Positions 55,721-64,000 of a stretch of 64,000 nt of DNA are shown here, one piece after another. The position numbers and the translations under genes are program-made. Positions within the stretch are counted from its first letter, which is position 1. Every line of letters begins with the position of its first letter. Source of the DNA: Gnetum montanum (Eukaryota > Streptophyta > Gnetopsida > Gnetales > Gnetaceae); assembly GCA_015680685.1 (NCBI GenBank), contig MNCI01025002.1:495476-559475 (forward strand), read 5' to 3'. The notes below the pieces were generated by a model. That model saw nothing but the letters and a program-made list of their open reading frames with translations. It searched no databases and was not told the origin of the DNA.

Positions 55721-56206
55721 CGATGTACTGAGGACTCTCCAATTCAACAGTGCTTGTACGTAGTAGCCATTAACCAAGAAGGCACCCAGTGGCTGACAGC
55801 TGATCCTACTAGCAGCACAATATGCATGGAACTATCTGAGGGGCTAGTCCAAGCCTACATTGACAGCATGGATGTGATGGAGGATATTCATCAACAGACC
55901 TCCATCGTTGATGACTTTGATGACTAGGGAAAGCTAGAGATCCCTTAGTGCTTCCAGCAAGAGCCCCTTGAACTAAAATCCCTACCGGCTCACTTAGAAT
56001 ATGCATTCTTGCAAAATGGCAAGCTAGTAATTATCAATGCTGCCATTGCTCTAGAACAGAAACAGAAGTTGTTGATGATGGTAAACAAATGGGTTGCTGC
56101 ATTTGCGTGGTCCTATCCTGAGCTGACTAGCATTGATCCTAGGATCTACCAGCACAGAATCTACCTTGACCCTTCCATGAAGCGACAATGACAGCCACAA
56201 AGATAG
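55721..56206 (+). pseudogene. B4 protease-RT linker
   Basis: Broken frames with LKSLPAHLEYAFLQNGKLVI and MMVNKWVAAFAWSYPELTSI, the usual lead into gypsy RT. The second block marks the right side of the B1 deletion. Confidence 0.8.
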
Positions 56207-56949
56207 TTGAATCCCAAGTTGAAGCAGGTCGTAAAGGATGAAGTTGAACAACTGCTTAAGGTGAGATTAATTTATTATGTCGCTGATAGCAAGTGGGTTA
56301 GCCCACTTGTTATCGTACCCAAGAAAGCTGGCAAGTGGAGGGTTTGCATCAATTTCTGGTTGCTAAACATGGTAACATTCAAGGACCACTTCCCGCTTCC
56401 ATTTGTGGACCAGGTATTGGATACAATTGTAGGACACCAATATTACAGTTTTTTGGATGGTTATAGTGGTTATCACCAGATCCAAATCGCACCAGAGGAC
56501 CAGACCAAGACTACTTTCACAAGTTCATGGGGGACTTTTCCATATAAGAAGATGCCCTTTGGCCTATGCAATATGCTTGTGATGTTCCAATGCCTTGTCT
56601 TGAGCATTTTTCAGAAAAAAATTGGCAATGGTGTAGAAGTTTTTATGGATGACTTCTCCACCTATGGTGCCATGTTTGAGAAAGCCTTGGACCGCCTAGA
56701 GCAAGTTTTAAAGAGGTGTGTAGACACCAATCTATGGCTCAATTGGCAAAAGAGCCATCTGATGGTCCAAGAGGGCATAGTGTTAGGGCATCTCATTTCA
56801 TCAACAGGGATCAGCATAGACCCTAAAAAGATCAGGGTCATCCAAGGAATTACCCGCCAACCAAGTACTGTCAAAGATGTGCGGTCATTCCTTGGACACA
56901 CTGGTTACTATTGGCGCTTCATTGAACACTTCTCGAAGATAGCCTGACT
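56207..56949 (+). pseudogene. B4 reverse transcriptase
   Basis: A 246-codon open stretch: VSPLVIVPKKAGKWRVCINF, FPLPFVDQVLDTIVGHQ, FLDGYSGYHQIQIAPEDQTK and the active site FMDD at 56642-56653, then GHLISSTGISIDPKKIRVI and VRSFLGHTGYYWRF. All palm blocks are present. A single stop (56945) separates it from RNase H. Note INFWLLN where the usual text is DFRLLN. Best preserved protein module in the window. Confidence 0.94.
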
Positions 56950-57440
56950 GTTGGTAGAGCTTACAAAGAAGGATGCTCCATTCGTCTGGACCAGGGAATG
57001 TGAGTCCGCATTCCAAGAGTTGAAGCAGAAACTCGTAGAAGCTCCGATTCTACGGGTACCTGATTGGTCCAGACCCCTCCACATTATGATGGATGTCTCC
57101 AACTACGCTTTAGGAGCTGTGCTTACATATTGTGATGATCAGAAATGTTCATATTATATCCACTGTGGAAGCCGTAGCATTATGGGTGCACAATTGAACT
57201 ATACCACCGCCGAAAAGGAATTGATGGCGGTGGTGTTCGCATTAGATAAATTCCAGCACTATGTTCTCAGATACGAGGTGTTTGTGCACACAGACCACAG
57301 TGTTATCCGATTCCTGATGAATAAACCAACGATGAGCCCCCGCATAATTCGGTGGCTAGTGATTCTTCAGAAGTTCGATCTAACCATGGTAGAAAAAAAT
57401 GGGTCCGAGAATGTGGTCGCTAACCATTTGTGTTGATTAC
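56950..57440 (+). pseudogene. B4 RNase H
   Basis: A 161-codon open stretch with RPLHIMMDVSNYALGAVL (Asp), NYTTAEKELMAVVFALDKF (Glu) and VFVHTDHSVIRFLMN (Asp), so the catalytic triad is intact. It ends ENVVANHLC and a stop where gypsy elements normally have NxxADxLS, then continues to integrase. Confidence 0.92.
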
Positions 57441-58891
57441 TATGGGATGACACAGAAGAGGAGGAGCCTTTATCCGATCAATTTCCAGATGAACTCCTCT
57501 TCACAAGCACCATTGATCCTCAAGCACCCAAGGAATCTCCTTGGTTCAACTGCATCCTTACCTACCTCGCAACATAGGAGCTGCCAAAAGAATGGAACCA
57601 TAGGAAGAAATAACAGTTTCTTCATAAGGCTAAGCATTTCATGGAAATCAACGATCACCTTTACAAGGTGTGCACAGATAGCTTGGTCTGATGGTGTGTC
57701 CCTGATGCTGATACACTGCGTGTCCTCCAAGATGCTCACGAGGGCCCTTGTGGGGGCTACTATGCTAGACACAGAATGGCCATTAAAATCCTGCTTGCAG
57801 GGTATTATTGGCCTACACTCTTCAAGGATGCACAATGATTCACCTGCTCCTGTGAACGATGCCAACGAGATGGTGGGATGTTGACACGGTTGGAGGGACC
57901 TCAAGAGTGGATTCAATCACTGGAGCCCTTTGACATCTGGGGTATCGACTTCATGGGGTCCATCACCCCCTTATCAAATAGAAAGGCATATATCATCATG
58001 GCAGTGGACTATTGTACAAAGTGGGCAGAAGAGGTAGCCGTCGTCGACTGTTCTTCTAACATCGCTGCATGATTTGTTCAACAACAAATCGTTACCAGGT
58101 TTGGAGTTCCTCGTGCACTCATTTTTGACAATGGGACGCACTTCACAGGGGTTACTTTTCAAAAACTCATGCAATGCTTAGGGGTAACACACAAATTTAC
58201 AACACCTTATCACCCCCAAGCCAATGGGCATGCCGAAGTCACAAATAGGGAAATTACCAAGATCCTTACATGAACAATTAGCAAATATAGGAGGGACTAG
58301 AGTACCAAGCTTAATGATGCCCTATGGGCCTATCACTCTACCTAGAAACTTCCTGTTGGGTACTCTCCCTATGAGTTAGTGTACGGTAAGTTTCCAATAC
58401 TTCCAATCCAAGAAAAACTCTAGACACTATCCACCGCCTGTGACCTCAACCTTGACCTACCACTAGCACAACAAGAATGATTAATGAACTTAAGTGTGCT
58501 AGATGAGAACCAATTAGTAGCCCTATTTTCCAACGAAACCCATAAGGCCTATAACAAGAAAAGACATGATCTTAAGATTCGGAAAGTCACATTTCGATGT
58601 GGAGACAAGGTATTGTATTGGAATCCCTCACATGTATCCCAACCGACGAAGTTTTAGATACTATGGGAGGGATCTTATATTTTCTCCAAAACCTTTCCAT
58701 CTGAGGCCTTGCTAATTCAAAAACCTGGGGATCCCACCAGAACATAGTTGGTCAACCGCCAACAACTCAAACCTTTCTGCAAGATCCATACAACCAGTGT
58801 CACAGCCTCATCATCAGCCGGTCACCCATGCTTCATCTTTCATGTCTCCTCCTTTCCACCCAGTCGTGGGGGAGACCCTCATTCCTGCTGA
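57441..58891 (+). pseudogene. B4 integrase
   Basis: The zinc-binding N-terminus HHCC is readable (AHEGPCGGYYARHRMAIKIL, then FTCSCERCQRDGG near 57850). Core: IWGIDFMGSITPLS (Asp), FGVPRALIFDNGTHFTG (Asp) and ANGHAEVTNREITKILT (Glu), so the D-D-E triad survives. The C-terminal part has VTFRCGDKVLYWNPSHV and ends PSRGGDPHSC with the stop at 58889. Several stops and a frame shift between N-terminus and core inactivate it. Confidence 0.9.
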
Positions 58892-60420
58892 TCCGTTTCA
58901 CTCCACCCCTCACCATTTTATACTTTTTATTTTACACTTTTTTGTTTTTCATTTATTGTTTTCTAGTTTTTGTTTTCCACTTCTTTATTTTCCACTTTTT
59001 GTTTTACAATTTTTTGTTTTTTGTTTTTTTTGTTTTTTCATTTTTCATGTTCTTTTGTTTACTTTTTGTCATCGTCTTATGGTTTGGCGTGGTTGGTTTT
59101 TGTTACGATGGGTACTATAATAGTCTTCCTAGTTATCTGGTTCCCACCGTTGCATGGTTGTCCTTGGATTTTATGTCGTTTCCACTTCATAAATTCAGTA
59201 GTGAGTCCACGTCATCCGCCCATTCACCATTCCATGGTTTTTCTTGTGTCGCGAACATGCACCCCTTCACTTAACAAACATTTTAATGAATGTGTGACTT
59301 GTGTAGTTCCCTGACTGAGGGAAGACCCACTGGTTTGAATCGGGTGTGACCTCAAAGGGAATGCTTTATTCATTGTTTCGTTCTATTCCCTAGGTTGCTG
59401 GTGTGTCCTTACAGATTTCCTACCACTCTGAGTCTCTCTCCAGGGAAGTTTTTGGGCAATTCGACCTTGCATGGTGTGGTCCTCATCAAAAAAAAAAAGA
59501 GAAGCAAAAAAAAAAAAAAAAGAAACTGAGGATTCAAAGCACACCCCTTGGTCCGATGCATGCACACACGCATGGGTCTTCACATGGTGTGGTTCCCCCA
59601 CACAAAAGAAAACAAAATATATTGCGGTGGGAATTCAAAGCACACCCCTTATATCGCCTCTCATGGGCTACATGTACTTGTTCTGGGACTTCCTTGGTCC
59701 CCTCTAACTTTGTCTCATTTCACTTCCCTCTTCTCATGTTTCCTGGAGTGGTGGTTTTCTGTGGGATCATTCTTGTTTCTTTGGGGATGGTTGGGACTTC
59801 GTCTATCACTGCGAGGTCACTGTTTGTGGATGGTTTTGGGTTTGATCTTAGGAAAGGTTCTACCGGATCACTTAACCACGCTTGCACATGGGGTCTCATG
59901 TGATCGACATTCGAAATTTCCATTCTCTTCTCTCCTTCCACTCCCACTTCTCTCTGTTCTCACCTCACTGCCCTTTTTATGTTTTGTGGGTTTGTCGTGT
60001 TTTCTGCTGGTCTCTCATGCCTTGGCGGGTTTCTCTTGGTTTGGAGTCTTCACTGATGACACCTATTATCAGCACTGGGGCCCATGGACCCCAGTGTTGA
60101 GGGTATGTAGGGGCTATATGGCTGTTGCCTACTATGGGGAGAATCCACCTGCATATTCTTGGTTTTTCTTGTTAAGCCTATGATCCTTTGGATTTCTTAG
60201 TTAATTGTTTTTCGTGTCCCATCGTTCGATTTCATCCTCGCTTGAGTTCTTTTTCGCTCCCATTCTCCAATTTTGTCTCTTTTTCGCGCTTCAATCCCTT
60301 CCTCTTGTCTTTAGCCATGATCAGGCCTTTTCTGTGCTTCAAACACCTCAATTTGGCTTTCCAAATTTTTCATTTTGGGTGTTTTTTGGGTTGGTCAACA
60401 TTAGTCTTTGGGTGAATAGT
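58892..60420 (+). other. B4 spacer between pol and internal promoter
   Basis: Noncoding. Contains a T-rich tract with repeated TTTTGTTTTCCACTTTTT-like words (58920-59070), a Lys-coding poly-A run (59490-59521) and two direct copies of a segment with GGTGTGGT...ATTCAAAGCACACCCC (59470-59552 and 59582-59652). Open frames over it are compositional. Confidence 0.65.
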
Positions 60421-60500
60421 GCTATGTATACGGGGCCCCGTATACATGGCCGTGTATACACGGCCTTGTCGATGCAGTGCCCAACCCCTATATATATCCC
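60421..60500 (+). promoter_or_regulatory. Internal promoter of B4 ORF3 with two palindromes
   Basis: A perfect 24-nt palindrome (60424-60447, half-site ATGTATACGGGG) is followed without a gap by a perfect 18-nt palindrome GGCCGTGTATACACGGCC (60448-60465). CTATATATAT follows at 60488-60497. Leader sequence and the intron follow. Confidence 0.65.
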
Positions 60501-60641
60501 CTGCACCTTATCATTTTTTCATCATTTGGAGTCCAAATTGAGGAGAATTTTTGCCATTTTTTTTGCCTAACCCTTCCCACCGCACCTACATTCCATCGCA
60601 TGTCCGCATCAACCTATCCTTGCCCTTTTTCGCATCCAGAG

Positions 60642-60858
60642 GTATGCAGTTAGTTGTGGGGGGGGGTGGTGCCTTTGTGTAATTAATTAATTAATTAGTT
60701 GTTAATTACAAAACTTTTGGCCCTAATCCCTAACTTAACACTTCAGAAAACTTACCAGTGTGCCTGTGCCATTAACATAACTTAGTCAAACTGAAAAGGT
60801 ATATACAGATCATTTTAGGCTATAACTTGGTCTAATGGACGGTTATGTTTGTTTTCAG
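60642..60858 (+). other. Intron before B4 ORF3
   Basis: The donor CCAGAG|GTATGC and acceptor TTTGTTTTCAG|ATGG are 217 bp apart. Contains a poly-G run and an (AATT)n run, as in B1. Confidence 0.82.
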
Positions 60859-63713
60859 ATGGCACCCAAATCGAGACACCCAAGGGACGAAGGACCATTG
60901 TAACCAAGGAACAAGCGCCTACGTACGGGAAGGGGACGTGGAATGCAACTGCCAGAGTATGTGAAGGGTTCCCATGCAACTGGGCCCTTCTGCGAATGAC
61001 TTGACATGAAATTTGTCCACCAGATTCCCTAAGAGGAAATTCCTGGCATACAATCGCTAGGGGATGAGACGCCTGGGATAGCGCCACGGCTTGAGGTCAC
61101 ATTGACCCAAGCCTGCCTTGATGCTATCATGCCACGCAAGGTGCAACGGACGGTCCTCCAAGAGTTGAATTTTGGACCATTCCTCGAGCATGCTCCAGAA
61201 GATGTGAGATTTGAATTGCAGCACTCTTTGATGTGGTAAATCATCACAACCAGTGGTGAGTGGTACTTAGGAGAAACATATCTCTTCTAGACGAATCAAC
61301 AGCCAGGGTCAAGAGTAAGAATCAAGGACATATATGTCTCTTACTCTTCGGAAGCTATTGCACCAACTCTAGGGTTGCCTGAAGTTGGGGCAAATTTGGT
61401 AGAAATTACTAAGCAGGCCAATCCAGAGGTAAAGGTGCAATGGATCCAATGGTGCTATGGGGTAGAGTGTAAGGAATTCGGCTCCTTGACCATGGTGGAG
61501 AGAGTCTATTCAAAGATAGCATCTTACCATCTGAATCCAATGGTAAGACCGAGAAAAATCATTGCCTTCTCCACTCGTGTGTGTGCCGTATTGAGTGGGA
61601 AATTTCCCATGAGTCTTCCATAGCTATTATTTTTAGAAATTGAAAAGAGGTTAGCAAAGAATGAATGTGGAAGAAGAGCTCTCCCCTTTCCCTGCCTAAT
61701 CCAAAAGTTATGCAAACGGGCAGGGATAGCATGATATTCTAATGACATCATCTGACGTGGCCCAATTGCCTCGTGGTGGGAAATGATGAAAGAAAAAACC
61801 CATACTACTACGCAAATAGAGGAAGAGCAGCAACCACCTCCACCACCTGTGTAAACAATGTAGCCAGGATCACAAACAACAACAACATACATTCGCAAGA
61901 TCCAAGAAATGCTCTTGAATCAGTAAGAGCAATATGGTAGAACTGGTGGAGGAGATGATCCTTCCGTTTATCGCCCTGCCATGAGTCAGTTAGAGCAAGT
62001 AGCACAATCAGTTAGCTTGCTTGAAAGGGCAGGGCCGATATTTTCTGTCGCCTGAGCACCCATTCCAACCAGAATAGATCCAAGCATCTGAGATGTATGA
62101 ACTGCAACCCAACAATTATTTCTTGAAATCTCAGGGAATGCTGATACCTTCTTGGTATGCTTGGAGGATGGTGAGGGGGCGACGGTCCTGGTGATGTAGT
62201 ACCAGGGACAAGAAGTTGTGGTCAAAGTGGTTGCTGATACCATTGTTACCGCTCTCAATGCACCGGTGGCACCTGTACTAGACATCCATGGGCTACAAGA
62301 TGTACAGGTGTCTGCTGGAACTTCATGTAGCAGGATGGATGCAACCCAACATGAAGAAATGTTGGACTGACTAGTAGGAACTGGGCTACCGCTTCTGGAT
62401 GTCTTCGATCTTCCGGACAACATCACTACAACTTAGTTGGAGCTGCTAACGGCAAGGGGCAAGAGCCTTGTTTTGGAGAGGCAACTAGAGATGGCTCAAG
62501 CTACTTGTCAGCACTTGGAAATGGAGGTTGCCCAATTAAGAGCCCAGCTTGTTGATCCGGCCATCCTCAACTGCAAAATCACCAGAGATGAAGCTTACAA
62601 TAACTTTAGCTTAAACTTTAGGTTGTTGAGGATGAAAGGGAGATGACAATCCTAGACAAGTCCATGGTAGACGTGCAAGCGTATCATTTAAAGAAGGACT
62701 TGGCAGAGGTTCGCTAGGAGAACGTGCAGCTGACCACAAAAGTTCATCGCCTACGCAATGTTGGTGCAGAGAATGCACACATGAAAGATTTTATCCACCA
62801 ATAGCAGGAGGAGCTAGCCAGGGTGAACACTGATATGAGAAGGTTGGATGCTAAGAATCAGAATCTGTCAATGGAGGAGGTTCGGGCATTGCGACAGAAG
62901 TTTGCAATCAAAATTGCTGCTTGGAAGAATGAGGTCCTAAAGTTTGAAAGAGTTAAAAATAATTACAGGGGCCAAGTGGGATTGCAGAAGGAGGTGAACG
63001 AGAAGCACATTCAAGTCGCCAAGGCCCAAATGAACCAAGTGCTCTAGCAGCTCCGAGAAGGAGGCAACGTATGGCCATCCATCTTCGATGGATTGAACAC
63101 CTATAATAAAGCAGAAATCCACCTAAAGGAGTTGCAAATTGAAGAAATGACAGAATACATGGAGTTAGCCAACCTTCGGTATGCAAACCTGGCTATGCTC
63201 ATAGCTGGGAGACCACAGTCAAAGTTAGCAAAACAAGTGGCTGCCTCATATTCTCTATACGAGGGTGAGTTCCAGGCGCACAAGGCAACAAAATAGAAGT
63301 TGGCAATAGTAGACATGAAACTCGAGGTCCTTCGTACAAGCTTTGAAGGCCAACGTACCATTGGAGAGGACCTGGCCCGAAGAATGAGTGACTACCAGCA
63401 ACTGCAAGCATCAATCCGAGCATTTGATATCAAACGCAAATAGTTCGCACGTTGGTTTGTCAGTTTGAAAGAACTCATTCTGGCACTACCTTGCCCTTGG
63501 GAAATTCCAGTTCTAGCACACATTGGAGAAGCTGCTTGGACTGTGAATGACCCCAGAAGTAAAGAAGAAAAAATGAGGGCTCTCTTAGAGGCTTTCTGAC
63601 TGTCTCCAGAGGTTGCAGTTGCCACGGGGCTATCGACATCCGTGCTGCCACCAACGCATAGGCCAGAGGCTGGAGAAGGTCTATCAGAACCACCACCCCC
63701 AGGGATAGTGTGA
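60859..63713 (+). pseudogene. B4 ORF3
   Basis: Starts at the ATG abutting the intron acceptor (MAPKSRHPRDEGP) and ends PPPPGIV at 63713. The N-terminal domain reads LEVTLTQACLDAIMPRK, WIQWCYGVECKEFGSLTMVE, SYHLNPMVRPRKIIAF and LPFPCLIQKLCKRAGI, the Athila-type plant transposon domain. The C-terminal half is coiled coil (MEEVRALRQKFAIKIAAWKN, QMNQVL, QIEEMTEYMELANLRYANLA). The span is 2,855 bp, so there is a net indel; one frameshift is near 62600 (EAYNNFSLNF against EAFQQLQLRLQ in B1). Stops are mostly at Gln positions. No signal peptide or membrane span. Function unknown. Confidence 0.8.
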
Positions 63714-63928
63714 TTTCCTCCAGCAATTTTGTACATCTTCCTACACCGCAGAGGCTCTAGGACCAGTGAGGTGTTCAATTTTATCTCTAAACATCGTCAT
63801 TTTTGTAATTTGTCCTTCTCTGTAACTTGGGCACTTGGTAAATTCATGTTGTGTCATGTGTGTGTTGTAAATAAGAATCCATACCTTCCAAATTGTAAAG
63901 TAACTTGAGGACGAGTTTTTGCTTAGTC
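63714..63928 (+). other. B4 3' untranslated stretch
   Basis: Short region before the polypurine tract. The block AACTTGAGGACGAGTTTTTG (63902-63921) is shared with B1, B3 and C. No gene. Confidence 0.5.
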
Positions 63929-63937
63929 GTGGGGGTA
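63929..63937 (+). other. Polypurine tract of B4
   Basis: GTGGGGGTA immediately before TGATGAAG. Confidence 0.82.
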
Positions 63938-64000
63938 TGATGAAGTGTCAAAAGTCAATGCGTCAACTGGGCCGCGTATACGTGGTCGTGTTGACGCGGG
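63938..64000 (+). repeat. B4 3' LTR (partial)
   Basis: TGATGAAGTGTCAAAAGTCA and onward matches the start of the 5' LTR at 51624. It continues beyond the window. Confidence 0.93.

Larger units (their letters stand above)
51624..64000 (+). mobile_element. Athila-like retrotransposon B4, runs off the right edge
   Basis: The most complete family A copy: 5' LTR, decayed primer site, gag, protease, RT, RNase H, integrase, spacer, internal promoter, intron, ORF3, polypurine tract and the first 63 bp of the 3' LTR. It keeps the 2.4 kb of gag-protease that B1 lacks, and an intact length of about 13.2 kb is inferred. Reading frames are broken by many stops, mostly at Gln or Trp codons. Confidence 0.93.

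Noticed and set aside
58797-59314. Overlapping + strand frames rich in Phe, Leu and Ser that look like membrane proteins
   Set aside because: They come from the T-rich noncoding spacer and are not conserved as frames in B1, B3 or C.
59471-60183. Open frames of 120-211 codons in the B4 spacer
   Set aside because: The DNA is homologous in all copies, but the frames are broken differently in each. No known domain.

Overview
This window looks like repeat-dense intergenic DNA from a large-genome vascular plant; a gymnosperm would fit, but the sequence does not fix the species. It is AT-rich and built almost entirely from nested, decayed Ty3/gypsy LTR retrotransposons, with two LINE relics, one stretch of apparently unique DNA and an assembly gap of about 400 N. 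I see no intact protein-coding host gene, no tRNA or rRNA gene and nothing prokaryotic. Two element families are present. Family A (four copies, called C, B1, B3 and B4) is Athila-like: LTRs of about 870-920 bp running TGATGAAG...CCGCTCATCA, a tRNA-Asp-like primer site, gag-pol with an FMDD-type reverse transcriptase, and a long third ORF (ORF3, about 949 codons) after pol. Family T (one copy) is Tat/Ogre-like: long LTRs, a tRNA-Asn primer site, an extra RNase H domain and a spliced gene on the opposite strand.

Layout. Copy C (+ strand) is the oldest host. Its integrase occupies 1-607, its pol end and spacer 19621-20118, and its spacer, ORF3 and 3' LTR 30931-36486. Into it are inserted the T element (608-19620, coding on the - strand) and copy B1 (20119-30930, - strand, flanked by the 5-bp duplication ATACT). 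From 36487 to 41761 lie unassigned DNA, the N gap (39609-40009) and an L1-type LINE relic. Copy B3 (41762 to about 50893, - strand) inserted into that LINE and has lost its gag and 5' LTR. An RTE-type LINE relic follows (about 50905-51300). Copy B4 (+ strand) starts at 51624 and runs off the right edge inside its 3' LTR.

How the parts work together. In family A, gag-pol would be driven from the LTR. ORF3 appears to have its own promoter: all four copies carry a palindrome-rich block, a TATA box, a short leader and a GT-AG intron whose acceptor directly abuts the ORF3 ATG. In family T, the region between protease and reverse transcriptase holds an antisense gene with at least four recognisable exons, preceded by an array of the same AGCGTGA[C/G] word that fills the LTR U3. 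Two unrelated lineages thus both carry an accessory, coiled-coil-ending ORF behind an internal control region that resembles their own LTR. All copies are inactivated by stops and frameshifts. B1 also lacks the capsid, nucleocapsid and protease part of gag-pol, although its ends and target-site duplication are intact.
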